64,000 nucleotides of DNA from Vicia villosa (GCF_029867415.1 NC_081183.1:30777806-30841805), one strand, 5' to 3'; positions 11,391-22,288 are shown, numbered from the stretch's first letter. Translations and numbers: made by a program. Notes: generated by a model not told the origin, from the letters alone.

Positions 11391-12278
11391 TGTGTAATTG
11401 CAAGCTTCTCAAGCATAGTTGGTTTTGATGAAGACAATATGGACATCAAGCTTTCATAAAGGATGTGCAAAAAGTATTTCAAGTATTAAGCAAAAACACA
11501 TCATTTCAAAGTCTTAAGAAATTGTGAAGATTCAAGAATCGAGCTAAAGCGTCAAAGTGAACCGGGTTGTTCACAAATATAATTGTTCACAAATATATTT
11601 CCATGCATATCATAAACATACTATAAGTTTCATATATTAAAAGTTCATTTAAAACCTTTTTCATACGTAAAATCCAAAATAAAGGTTTTAGGAACCGGGT
11701 TGTCCCTATGGGGGAACCGGTTCCCAGCATTCTCATTTTCATCAGTTCTGTGTTTTACTACTAGGAACCGGGTTGTCCCTAGGTGGGAACCGGTTCCTCA
11801 GTTCAAAATTCAAATTTTTCTGCTGTAACGTTCAGCAGGAACCGGGTTGTCCCAGGTAGGAACCGGTTCCTACTGAATCAGTGTGTTTTTCCATTGCATG
11901 ATTTCATTCAAACGAATTTGCTTTCTTACCACTTAATCATTGCATTGTTTCATGGAAAAATAACCTTTCAAAGAGGTGTTTAACACATTATATATACTAC
12001 ATCTTTAATAATCATTAAACACCTTCTTCATTAACAATTCATAAATTTCATAATCTTCATCTTTCAATATTTCCAAGTGTTCATCAAATCCTTATTTTCA
12101 AGTGAAACTTTCTATACACATTTTCATTGAGAATTCATTCAAAGTTTCATGCATACATTGTGAACACTTATATTCATTTTGAGAATTGTTTATTTGAAGA
12201 AGAAGATCAATCCAAGATTGATATTGCTATACAAACTTCATCCAAAAACTCTTGCAAAAATACAAAGAATATTATTTC
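11391..12278 (+). repeat. Sirevirus B 5' LTR, first segment
   Basis: 888 bp from the proposed TGTGTAATTG start to the copia insertion site, ending in the left ATTTC target copy (12274-12278). It includes three AACCGG-rich palindromic units. Confidence 0.7.
11691..11870 (+). repeat. Three palindromic GGAACCGG...CCGGTTCC units in Sirevirus B LTR
   Basis: Units at 11691-11724, 11764-11797 and 11838-11870 each start GGAACCGGGTTGTCCC and end with the 12-bp perfect palindrome GGAACCGGTTCC. The spacing is 73-74 bp. A weaker fourth start (GAACCGGGTTGTTCAC) lies near 11561. Each unit can fold with an 8-bp GC-rich stem. Confidence 0.9.
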
Positions 12279-12769
12279 TGTGAGATATTGGATCAAACTC
12301 TAGTATTGTCGAAGGGTAGCTTCTTGGTTCGACAGTTCGACAGAGTTAAGCATGAAGTCGAAGGATTGTTCACATGCTGGTGTCGAAGTGTGCATGCTGT
12401 AGTCGAAGATGGGTCTAGCATGCAGATGTCGAAGATGCTAGGGTTGTTAGCATGTTAAATTAGGTTTTAGTGTTTAAACCCTAATTTGTTAAGTTAGCTT
12501 GTTTATTAAGTTGGCTTGTGTAATGGGCCTTGCTGAAAAAGCCCATTAGTTAGTATGTTAGGTTTTATTATAAATAGCATACTAGTCTCTCATCATTGCT
12601 AAGCTGCAAATCCTAATTTAGGGTGAGAGAGGTTATTTGTTATTCTTGTAAACTTGTAATCTTGTTCTAAGAGAAAGTGAAAGAATAGCAGTTATAACCA
12701 ATTCTTGTGTTCTTCTTATCCTCTCTAATTCCCTATTATACTTTGTTATTGGTATCGTTTTTCACAACA
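12279..12769 (+). repeat. Copia 5' LTR
   Basis: 491 bp. It contains repeated GTCGAAG/TTCGAC words (seven TCGA in the LTR), an AAACCCTAA telo-box at 12476-12484 and a TATAAATA box at 12569-12576. Confidence 0.95.
12569..12576 (+). promoter_or_regulatory. Candidate TATA box, copia LTR
   Basis: TATAAATA in both LTRs (second copy 17090-17097), about 93 bp downstream of a telo-box-like AAACCCTAA. A strong match to the plant core promoter. Confidence 0.55.
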
Positions 12770-12771
12770 AA

Positions 12772-12787
12772 TTGGTGCGGTGAGCGT
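12772..12787 (+). other. Candidate copia primer binding site
   Basis: TTGGTGCGGTGAGCGT lies two bases after the LTR end, where a primer site is expected. It has TGG (complement of tRNA CCA) but is not the iMet type used by the other elements here. The tRNA is not identified. Confidence 0.4.
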
Positions 12788-12794
12788 GGAGAAG

Positions 12795-15700
12795 ATGCCT
12801 TCAACAAAGTATGAGATTGAAAAGTTCACCGGAGTGAATGATTTCGGTCTGTGGCACTTGAATATGAAAGCTCTACTGGTTCAGCAGGGTTGTTTGGAAG
12901 CGTTGAAGGGAGAGGCAGCCATGAATGCAGAATTGACGGCAGCGGAGAAGACGAATATGATCGAGAAAGCACACAGCGCAATTTTGTTGAGCCTTGGTGA
13001 TAAGGTTCTCCGGCAGGTATCAAAGGAGACGACGACATCAGGGTTATGGGTGAAACTTGAAAGTTTGTATATGACCAAATCGCTGGTAAATCGACTCTAC
13101 CTGAAGCAAGCTTTGTATTCATTCAAGATGATTGAAGACAAAGTATTGGCTCAGCAGTTGGATATGTTCAACAAGCTGATTCTTGATCTTGAAAATATTG
13201 ATGTGAAGATCGATGATGAAGATCAAGCGCTGTTACTATTGTGTTCTTTGCCTCGATCACATGCTCACTTCAAAGAAACTCTCTTGTATGGAAGGGAGTC
13301 CCTGACGTTTGAAGAAGTTCAATCAACCTTGTACTCTAAGGACTTGAATGAACGAAAGGAGCATAAACCTTCGACTGTTGGCGAAGGTTTGGCCGTTAAA
13401 GGAAAACTCTTACGAAAGGATGGTAAGTTCGACAAGAAGAAAGCCAAAAGCCAGTCGAAGACTTACAGTGGCGAAGCATCTGGCATTCGATGCTACCATT
13501 GTAAGAAGGAGGGTCACACAAGAAAGGTGTGCCCTGAACGCTTGAAATATCATGGAGGTAAGGATAATGGCAACGCTGCCATTGTTCAAGATGATTTCGA
13601 ATCATCTGATGTTCTTGTGGTTTCAAGCAGTGACTCTAAGAAGGAGTGGATTATGGATTCAGGTTGCACTTGGCACATGACTCCAAACAAAAACTTGTTC
13701 GAGGAATTATGTGATCAAGATGGTGGATCAGTATTGCTGGGAAACAACAAGGCTTGTAAGATTGCAGGTGTTGGATCTGTGAGATTCAAGCTCCATGATG
13801 AGTCAATAAGGTTCTTGACTGAAGTCAGGTATGTTCCTGATTTGAAGAGAAATCTGCTTTCTCTTGGTGAATTCGACAAGAAAGGATATGTTTTCCAAGG
13901 AGAGAAAAGTATCCTAAGAGTCATGAAGGGTTCGAAGGAAGTCTTGAGAGGCGTGAAGAAACAAGGCTTGTATACCCTTGAGGCTGAAGTTGTAAGTGGT
14001 TCGACAAATGTTGCATCCACGAAACCTTTGTCAAAAACAGAAATCTGGCACATGAGATTGGGCCATGTCAGTGAAAGGGGTCTGGTCGAATTAGGGAAAC
14101 AAAATTTGCTTGGTAGAGACAAAGTCGAAAAGCTGAAGTTTTGTGAACCCTGTGTACTTGGAAAATCTTGCAGAGTGAAGTTCAACAAAGGCAAACAAAG
14201 AACACATGGATCCCTTGATTACATCCATGCTGATCTTTGGGGGCCTGCAAGGTGTCCATCACATTCAGGAGCAAGGTATTTTCTATCCATAGTAGATGAT
14301 TATTCCAGAAAATTATGGGTATTCATCCAGAAGACTAAGGATGAAACTTTTGAGAATTTCAAAAGTTGGAAGACTCTGGTTGAAAATCAGACTGGCAGAA
14401 AGGTCAAGAGGTTGAGAACCGACAATGGCCTTGAATTTTGCAATGAGGCATTCGACAGTTTTTGTGCTGCCTCTGGTATTGCAAGGCATAGAACTACTGC
14501 AGGTACTCCACAGCAAAATGGCTTGGCTGAAAGGTTTAATCGAACTATTTTGGAGAGAGTCAGATGCATGTTGACTAGTGCGGGGTTAACAAAGGTGTTC
14601 TGGGCTGAGGCTGTTTCGACAGCAACATATCTGATAAACAGATGTCCTTCGACAGCGTTAGATATGAAGACACCTGAAGAATTTTGGTCGGGACATCCAC
14701 CAGATCTCGACAAACTGAGAGTATTTGGCTGCGTAGCCTATGCTCACATTAGGCAAGACAAGGTCGAACCTAGAGCTCTGAAATGCATGTTCATGGGATA
14801 CCCTGAAGGAGTCAAAGCTTATAGGCTATGGTGCCTAGAGCCAGGTCACAGGAGGTGTATCACCAGTCGAGATGTAGTTTCCAATGAAGCTAAAATGGCT
14901 TTTAAGAAAACTGATGATGTTGGTCGAAGTACAGAAACATCTGACGAAGAGCTGGAACAGGTAGAGATTCCTGTTGAGGTGGAGCATGTTGATGCTGAAT
15001 TGCATATCCCAGATGAAGTCGAAGAAGAAGCAGAAGATGCTGAAGTTGAGGAAACTGACGATGACTACCTATTGTCGAGAGATAGGTCGAGAAGAGTCAT
15101 CAAGCCACCTCAGAGACTTGGATATGCAGATCTTATAGCTTATGCCTTAATCTCTGCAAGTGAGGTTCTAGACGAAGAACCTAGAGACTATAAGGAAGTT
15201 ATGAGGAGTCGAAATAAGACTGAATGGCTGAAGGCCATGGATGATGAGATAAAATCTCTTCATGATAATCATACCTGGGAACTGATCAAGAAACCTGCTG
15301 GGGCAAGGTTAGTCAGCTGTAAATGGATTTTCAAAGTTAAGGAAGGAATTGAAGGAGTGACGTCGAGAAGATACAAGGCAAGGTTAGTTGCAAGGGGTTT
15401 CACTCAGAAAGAAGGTGTCGACTTCAATGATGTGTTTTCTCCTGTTGTGAAGCATAGGTCCATTCGAATGTTGCTTTCCATGGTGGCACAGTTCGATCTT
15501 GAACTGGAACAGATGGATGTGAAGACTGCGTTCTTGTATGGTGATTTAGATGAAACGATCCTGATGAGGCAACCTGAAGGGTATGTCGAAAAGGGGAAGG
15601 AAGATTATGTGTGCAAGTTAAAGAGATCTTTGTATGGGCTGAAACAATCTCCTCGACAGTGGAATAGGAGATTCGACAAGTTCATGGCACGCATAAGTTT

Positions 15701-16757
15701 CATTAGAAGTCAGTTCGACCACTGCGTTTACTTCAGATTTCGATCTGGTAATTCATTTGTTATTTTGTTGCTTTATGTGGATGATATTCTCATAGCAAAC
15801 AACAATGTTGAAGATGTGACGAGGGTGAAGGCTGAACTCAATAAGGAGTTCGATATGAAGGATCTGGGAGCTGCTTCCAGGATTCTTGGAATTGACATTC
15901 GAAGAGATAGAAAGAAGTCGAAGTTATGCTTATCTCAAAAGGCATATCTACGGAAGATTCTTGAAAAGTTTGGTATGTCGAATTCGAAGCCAGTTGTGAC
16001 TCCAACAAACCCTCAATTCAAGCTGAGTATTGATCAGTGTCCCAGTACTGATGTCGAAAGAGCCTATATGAATAGCATTTCGTATGCTAATATAGTTGGT
16101 TCTTTGATGTATGCTATGGTTTGTACTAGACCCGACATAGCTTACGCAGTCAGTCTTGTAAGCAGGTACATGGCGAATCCTGGAAAGGCTCACTGGCAAG
16201 CATTGAAGTGGATTTTAAGGTACATAAATGGGTCTCTGAATAGAGTCCTAATTTATGGTGGAGCCTTGGGTGAAGATAGTAAAGCAGTAATAGAAGGATA
16301 TGTCGACTCTGATTATGCAGGTTGTATGGTTTCCAGAAAATCTATTTCTGGATATGTTTTCACTATGTTTGGCACTGCAATTAGTTGGAAAGCAACACTT
16401 CAGAAGGTTGTTGCTCTATCAACCACTGAAGCGGAGTATATTGCCCTAACTGAAGCTGTGAAAGAAGCATTGTGGCTTGAAGGTTTTGCGAAGGAGCTGA
16501 AACTTCAAGATCGAGGTATCACTGTTAAATGTGATAGTCAAAGTGCAATACACCTGTCGAAGAATTCAGCCTATCATGAGCGAACTAAGCACATTGATGT
16601 GAGGCTGCATTTTGTCAGAGGAGTAATCGAGCGTGGAGAAGTCCAAGTGCTGAAGGTTTCGACTGAAGACAATGCTGCTGATATGATCACCAAGACATTG
16701 CCGAGTTGCAAGTTTTTCCACTGTATGCAGTTGATAAAGCTGCATGAAGAAAGCTAG
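12795..16757 (+). CDS. Copia gag-pol polyprotein, intact
   Basis: A single 1320-aa frame with no stop. I chose the ATG at 12795 (MPSTKYEIEKF); the frame is open a few codons further up but only to a GTG inside the primer region. Domains in order: gag (residues ~1-220) with a CCHC knuckle at ~233-246 (CYHCKKEGHTRKVC); aspartic protease with DSG at ~288; pre-integrase zinc finger (WHMRLGH...CEPC); integrase core with DLWGP, TDNGLEF and QQNGLAERFNR; an acidic linker; reverse transcriptase with YVDD at 994-997; and RNase H with DSDYAG and a STTEAEY stretch. It makes the proteins for the element's own reverse transcription and integration. All catalytic residues appear present, so the copy may have been autonomous until Ogre split its 3' LTR. 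The coding sequence is unusually rich in TCGA. Confidence 0.95.
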   Translation: MPSTKYEIEKFTGVNDFGLWHLNMKALLVQQGCLEALKGEAAMNAELTAAEKTNMIEKAHSAILLSLGDKVLRQVSKETTTSGLWVKLESLYMTKSLVNRLYLKQALYSFKMIEDKVLAQQLDMFNKLILDLENIDVKIDDEDQALLLLCSLPRSHAHFKETLLYGRESLTFEEVQSTLYSKDLNERKEHKPSTVGEGLAVKGKLLRKDGKFDKKKAKSQSKTYSGEASGIRCYHCKKEGHTRKVCPERLKYHGGKDNGNAAIVQDDFESSDVLVVSSSDSKKEWIMDSGCTWHMTPNKNLFEELCDQDGGSVLLGNNKACKIAGVGSVRFKLHDESIRFLTEVRYVPDLKRNLLSLGEFDKKGYVFQGEKSILRVMKGSKEVLRGVKKQGLYTLEAEVVSGSTNVASTKPLSKTEIWHMRLGHVSERGLVELGKQNLLGRDKVEKLKFCEPCVLGKSCRVKFNKGKQRTHGSLDYIHADLWGPARCPSHSGARYFLSIVDDYSRKLWVFIQKTKDETFENFKSWKTLVENQTGRKVKRLRTDNGLEFCNEAFDSFCAASGIARHRTTAGTPQQNGLAERFNRTILERVRCMLTSAGLTKVFWAEAVSTATYLINRCPSTALDMKTPEEFWSGHPPDLDKLRVFGCVAYAHIRQDKVEPRALKCMFMGYPEGVKAYRLWCLEPGHRRCITSRDVVSNEAKMAFKKTDDVGRSTETSDEELEQVEIPVEVEHVDAELHIPDEVEEEAEDAEVEETDDDYLLSRDRSRRVIKPPQRLGYADLIAYALISASEVLDEEPRDYKEVMRSRNKTEWLKAMDDEIKSLHDNHTWELIKKPAGARLVSCKWIFKVKEGIEGVTSRRYKARLVARGFTQKEGVDFNDVFSPVVKHRSIRMLLSMVAQFDLELEQMDVKTAFLYGDLDETILMRQPEGYVEKGKEDYVCKLKRSLYGLKQSPRQWNRRFDKFMARISFIRSQFDHCVYFRFRSGNSFVILLLYVDDILIANNNVEDVTRVKAELNKEFDMKDLGAASRILGIDIRRDRKKSKLCLSQKAYLRKILEKFGMSNSKPVVTPTNPQFKLSIDQCPSTDVERAYMNSISYANIVGSLMYAMVCTRPDIAYAVSLVSRYMANPGKAHWQALKWILRYINGSLNRVLIYGGALGEDSKAVIEGYVDSDYAGCMVSRKSISGYVFTMFGTAISWKATLQKVVALSTTEAEYIALTEAVKEALWLEGFAKELKLQDRGITVKCDSQSAIHLSKNSAYHERTKHIDVRLHFVRGVIERGEVQVLKVSTEDNAADMITKTLPSCKFFHCMQLIKLHEES

Positions 16758-16785
16758 TTTGTTCCTTGACGTTGTAGAGTTAGGT

Positions 16786-16799
16786 CCAAGGTGGAGATT
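16786..16799 (+). other. Copia polypurine tract
   Basis: CCAAGGTGGAGATT sits directly before the TGTGAGATATT that opens the 3' LTR. Confidence 0.75.
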
Positions 16800-17213
16800 T
16801 GTGAGATATTGGATCAAACTCTAGTATTGTCGAAGGGTAGCTTCTTGGTTCGACAGTTCGACAGAGTTAAGCATGAAGTCGAAGGATTGTTCACATGCTG
16901 GTGTCGAAGTGTGCATGCTGTAGTCGAAGATGGGTCTAGCATGCAGATGTCGAAGATGCTAGGGTTGTTAGCATGTTAAATTAGGTTTTAGTGTTTAAAC
17001 CCTAATTTGTTAAGTTAGCTTGTTTATTAAGTTGGCTTGTGTAATGGGCCTTGCTGAAAAAGCCCATTAGTTAGTATGTTAGGTTTTATTATAAATAGCA
17101 TACTAGTCTCTCATCATTGCTAAGCTGCAAATCCTAATTTAGGGTGAGAGAGGTTATTTGTTATTCTTGTAAACTTGTAATCTTGTTCTAAGAGAAAGTG
17201 AAAGAATAGCAGT
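16800..17213 (+). repeat. Copia 3' LTR, first segment
   Basis: 414 bp identical to 12279-12692, ending with the left GCAGT target copy of Ogre (17209-17213). Confidence 0.95.
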
Positions 17214-18922
17214 TGTGGACCTCCGATTTTTTTAATTACGGGCCATACCTCTGTTCTGTAGAGATACGTGAACTGACTCTTTTTATCGCTTAATGCTTTC
17301 GCATTTTTGAAAATTCACAGAGTCGCCACCGACCTTTTATTTTATCCAATTAAGGAAAGGTTTATAAAAGAAACAGAAAAAAGACCTTTAAGAAATTCTG
17401 GGTAAGGGGGTAGGTTATACAAAGGGAAGGTGTTAGCACCCTTTGTATCCATGGTTATCCATGGGCTCTTAAGTTTGCTTAGCTCACTTGTTTTTCGATC
17501 ACTTTTCAATTGCTCTGAAATTGCTCATATGTGGTTTCAAATACCTTTGTAAATTGAATTTTGTAATGATCCATGTGTGGATGTATACAAAATGCTTGTT
17601 TATCTTTCGAAAGATGTTTTGAAAAGAACATTAACTTTGTAATAATCCGTGTTTGGATGTATACAAAGTATTGTCTTTTTTGAAAGTTTTGTTTTGAAAA
17701 ACAACAGTGTATGTGAATTTTGTTTGTTTTAATTTGAGCAAGCAAACTAGGAGGTCTACCCTGAGTTATAAGGTCTTTATCCTATTTCCTTTAAAAATCT
17801 ATCCTTTCACCGGATACAAACGCAAGGTTCGATTTTGTACTCAAAACAATGGAATTTTGACTTTGATTTTGAAAAGAATGAGAAAGGGATTACCTAAAGA
17901 GGTGCAAGTGTGATTGTGATTGTATTCAGATATTTATCTTTGAAGTTAGTGATCTAACAGTTCAATTTTATCTTTGACATACACGCAGTTTATATTTGCT
18001 GGAAATTAAAATGCGGAAATGTAAAGTGCGGAAAGTAAATCTACGCTATTACATCGATTGTGCAGGAAATATAAACTAGCCTATTTACATGAATTTGACA
18101 TCCTATACATTTATCTAGGAATTTAAATTGCAAGAAAAATAAAAGGCATGTTTTTGGATTTTTTATGATTTATTTTAATTATAATTAATGCATAATTAAT
18201 TAAATTAAAATGAAGAAAAAGATGAAAATAGATTTAAACCTAGAAATTAAGTTTAAAATATGTACAAAATATTTGTTAATTAATTTTAAAACAAAACTAA
18301 TTTTTTTGGCATTTTTGAAATTGATTTGAAATTGATTTAAGTTAATTAAAACATAATTATGCAAATAATTATACAAATAATTAAAACTTAAAGATAAAAT
18401 TATTCAAAATATGTACAAAATTAGTTTATAATATATAAACAATATTTAATATAAAGAACAATTTTTTTTATGATTTTTTGATTGGTTAGAATAATTAAAA
18501 AGCAAATATATAAATATATACTAATTAATTATGCAAAATATTGAAATTTTGAAGAAAAATAAAATATTTTTATTTCAGAAAATAATATATTATTTTAGAA
18601 GTCTAAAAATATTTTTTGTGTATTTTTTGGATTTTTAAAACTATTTTTAATTAATTTAACAAAGAAATTAAAATAAAAATAAGAAATAAAAGGATACTGA
18701 TCAGATGTGGAAATTAAATGAGGGAGTATGATGCGCATGCGTGTTCTGAGGCGTTGGATGAGCTGTTAAGCAAGATCAGATGGTCCAGACTTTGAGGCAC
18801 ATGGTACACGTTACACCTGCAAAACACTTGATTAGAGATAAATTTAAAAAACACGCGCGCGCTTCTGAACCAATGGGAGGAAGACACGTCTTCGTCTTCA
18901 ACCTTCAGACAAGGCCTTTAAC

Positions 18923-18944
18923 AGCGCTTTTGTAAAAAAGCGCT
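18923..18944. repeat. Hairpin AGCGCTTTT/AAAAGCGCT in Ogre LTR
   Basis: A 9-bp perfect stem with a 4-nt spacer. The second LTR has the same hairpin at 58392-58413. Confidence 0.8.
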
Positions 18945-20236
18945 ATAGTAAGTGAACCCTAATTCTGCAAAATAACGAATAGGGGTAAACAAGCAAATAA
19001 ATTTGGCGCGATGGTACCATTCAACTCGTCTTGTTCCACTGAATTTAACCATGTCTTTAATTTGCTTTAATTTTGGCCCTATTGAAGAACCCTAATTTTG
19101 AGCTAAGAAAACCCTAAAATGGTATATGCTATAAACAGCCCTTAAAATCCAATTGAAGCTCCAGAAACGACCAGAGCTTCAAACCAAACATAATTATGCA
19201 TCTACATCTTGTTAAATATGTGTGAGTTATGAGATATAAGTTGGTTTTAGTTTGAACAAACCGTGGCCTAGGTAGCTCGATTTATGAGGTTTCAAGACTT
19301 GGAAATGATTGAGATATGTTCAGTAATGCTTGAGGAAGGTGTTTGAATATTTATTTTGTATTGAAATGGACTGAAACTTAAAATTCGAATTCCAAGTTTC
19401 TTTGAAAATTACAAGTTGTTACAAGAGTGCTCTATGCTTATGAATGCTTCTGAATTCGTCCTCCTTTTGTTACTGAAGTATGATAGTCTATATATAAGCA
19501 TTGAGTGCTTAGAATTGAAGCTAAGAAGCATCTTAGTTGCCTTTGTTGAAAGTTTGATTTTTAAATATTAAAAACCTTTGAAAACTTGACCAAGTCTTGC
19601 TCTCCTTCAATGCACTTGCCTTGCTCTTCAATTCTCTGCAGAAAGATGAAGATTCCTTGGGTGAGTCATGCTTGGAAGTTAAGCTACCATTTATCCATCC
19701 ATTTTCCTTTTAATTTTAATCTTAAAATAAGATAAAATCATGCCAAAAATGGATAAAAAAGGTGTGGGCTTAGCCTTGGTCGTGGGAGGCCCATAACATC
19801 ATGGAAATGATGTTTGAATGCTGAAAACTTGGCCCCATTTGGAAAAAATACATTTTTGAGCAATGTTGATTTCATGTATTTTCCCAAAATTTAGCCAACT
19901 TCAACAAGGTGTAAATCCCTCAATTTTTGTCATATGAAGGACATCTTGCACTTTTTGGAAACCTAAAAGAGTCCTCTAACCAATGTCTTTGGTCTCATGT
20001 CAAAATGATTTTTGATGCTCCTTGTGTGTCCTTTTGAAAAAAGTGTCTTTTTGTTGACTTTGAAAATGACCTGTAATGTCTTTGATCATATTTTTCAAAT
20101 GGTGAATCCAATGACCATGGGATCAATGGCATTTGAAAGATAATTGAATTTCCTTCAAAACAAGCTTTGGTTTGAATTTTTTGGATGAAGGATGAGAGAG
20201 TTATGATCAGTCAAAGTTGAGTTGACTTTTCAGGCA

Positions 20237-20265
20237 AAAACCCTAATTTTGAATCTTAGGGTTTT
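20237..20265. repeat. Telo-box inverted repeat in Ogre LTR
   Basis: AAAACCCTAA and TTAGGGTTTT are separated by nine bases, giving a 10-bp stem made of telomere-like words. The other LTR copy is at 59706-59734. Confidence 0.85.
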
Positions 20266-21202
20266 GTTGATTTTTGATCTTTCCTTGATGAATTATGATC
20301 ATCCAATGATCAAATGATGAATCCTTTGACAAAATATGGACTTTGACAAAAAATTTCATTTTTGACTGTCTGTTGACTTTTTTGGTCAAACGGGTCGTCT
20401 GTTGACTGTTTGAGCTGCTGACGGTGCGTCTGAGTGAATTGAAGTTTGAAAATTTGTATGATGGTACTTTGAGATATATGGATGTGTATGAAATCCATTT
20501 GAGCTCTCAAAAACTTGTTGCCCCTGTAAAAACAAGAAAAACCCTGATTAGGGACTGTTTGTGTAGGAGACAGTTAAGCATACCTGATTTTTGTGCAGTG
20601 TTGAGTCTCTGCTAATCGCGTGATATTCAGAAGACTTCTAGCACAAAGATCTTGGAATTTTGAATTGTGAAAGATTGATTTGATTGATGGTACAAAACAC
20701 TGAGAATTGTACTGCCAGCAGTTTGGCTGTCAACTGACTGTTTCGGTATTGACGTAGCAGTTAGAGTGAAAAATCAACAGTCAAAGTTAATTTTCTTTTT
20801 TGTTGTTTTTGCTTTTTGTTTTATGTGAAAAATGAAAGTTTATTTACATGACTTGTTAGAAAAACACAGACATAATAAATAACTAATATTTACTGTTACC
20901 AGTACAGTCTGAGTTTCCTGATTCTGCGCCTGCAAAAAGATTTAACTCTGTACCAATTGTGTCAGTACTATTTATCTGTAAATAAATAAATAGCATGTGT
21001 GAAGTAATAAACAGTATTTGGCGTTTGCGTAAGAATAAATTCAACTGCAAGCCAAATTACTGTATAAGAAAAATTCTAAAAACTAAGTATTTCATATGTC
21101 AGGATATTTAATGAAATAAAAATCCATGATTATATGAGACTCTTAATTTTCAGATTGGAGTTTTTCTTGAAAAAAGATGCGGGCAAATTTTGGGGTATAA
21201 CA

Positions 21203-21218
21203 GTTGCCCCTATTCAAT
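21203..21218 (-). other. Ogre polypurine tract
   Basis: On the minus strand, TTGAATAGGGGCAAC abuts the TGTTATACCCC start of the 3' LTR. This is the expected position for plus-strand priming. Confidence 0.7.
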
Positions 21219-21488
21219 CTTCTTAAACCTGAAGAGATTGTCTGAAATCTGAAGGTAGAAGATGATTGAATATTTAGATGCCCTGAAAATTTGCACTTAC
21301 CTTGATCAGAAGAGATGTTGGAAGTTGCATTTGAATGTCGTCTGTGAAATGTTGTTGGCAGATTGGAACATTACCTGAGATGGGCTTCCAGATGCCACCT
21401 GGTAAATGGGTTGAGGGTTTGTTCATCAGAATGAATCCATTGATTATATCTTGATGAAGGATTTGAAAGTCTCTGTGTTGACTGTTTC

Positions 21489-21914
21489 GGAACCGTCCAA
21501 GGTTACCGCTTTAAGTCTTGGAAGATAATCGTTACGGAACTTGTCCAAAGTTTTTCCGATTTAGATTTTGGAAGTTGATCATTGTGGAACCGTCTGAGGT
21601 ATCGCTTTAGATCTGCAATGTTAAATCGTTCTGGAACCGTCTGAGGTATCGCTTTAGATCTGCAATGTTAGATCGTTTTGGAACCGTCTGAGGTATCGCT
21701 TTAGATCTGCAATGTTAGATCGTTTTGGAACCGTCTGAGGTATCGCTTTAGATCTGCAATGCTAGATCGTTCTGGAACCGTCTGAGGCATCGCTTTAGAT
21801 CTTCGATAGTAGATCGTTCTGGAACCGTCTGAGGTATCGCTTTAGATCTATGATGCTAGATCGTTCTGGAACCGTCTGAGGTATCAACTTTAGATCTGTG
21901 ATGTCTGTTTTTGA
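21489..21914. repeat. Nine-unit 47-bp tandem array
   Basis: Units begin with GGAAC at 21489, 21536, 21586, 21633, 21680, 21727, 21774, 21821 and 21868. The period is exactly 47 except for one 50-bp step after the second unit. The first two are diverged and the middle ones are near identical (GGAACCGTCTGAGGTATCGC core). Most units contain GATCT...AGATC, a 5-bp stem with an 8-nt loop. Confidence 0.95.
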
Positions 21915-22112
21915 GTTGGTAAGTGATCAGAATGAATCTTCGGCTTGATTATATCTGAGAGAACCGTTCATGGAATTCAGGTGAACACTGCATGTGATTG
22001 AGAACATCTTTGTTGAAGATATCCGTCTACCTGAAAAATCAAGTTAGTGATATGCAATGTTTATGATGCATGTAAATGTGAGATATTCCCAGAGAAATAT
22101 GCATGTTATGTT

Positions 22113-22288
22113 GTGTATGAATATGCGTATGAATACGCGCGTGATGCATGATGTATGAATGTGAATATGTGAATGTATGATGTATGATGTATGAATATGA
22201 TGTATGAATGTGAATATGTGAATGTGAATATGAATGTGTGAATGTGAATATGAATGTTTGAATATGAATATGTGATGTATGAATGTGA
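22113..22288. repeat. Degenerate TGAATGTGAATA / TGATGTA array
   Basis: Irregular repeats of TGAATGTG, TGAATATG and TGATGTA over ~175 bp. The His/Ile-rich ORF on the other strand is a by-product of this simple sequence. Confidence 0.85.

Larger units (their letters stand above)
17214..21202 (-). repeat. Ogre 3' LTR
   Basis: 3989 bp, strongly AT-rich in 18100-18700. It carries an inverted repeat AGCGCTTTT...AAAAGCGCT (18923-18944) and a telo-box inverted repeat (20237-20265). It has no ORF. Scattered single-base differences from the 5' LTR show independent decay since insertion. Confidence 0.95.

Noticed and set aside
12252..12458. Small ORFs in the copia LTRs (68 and 62 aa)
   Set aside because: They duplicate with the LTRs and lie in U3, with no support as genes.
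20424..20615. Short ORFs in the Ogre LTRs
   Set aside because: They appear in both LTRs but show no domain and lie in non-coding LTR sequence.
21489..21914. Regular 47-bp repeats resembling a CRISPR array
   Set aside because: Units are contiguous with no unique spacers, and the context is a plant retrotransposon 3' UTR.
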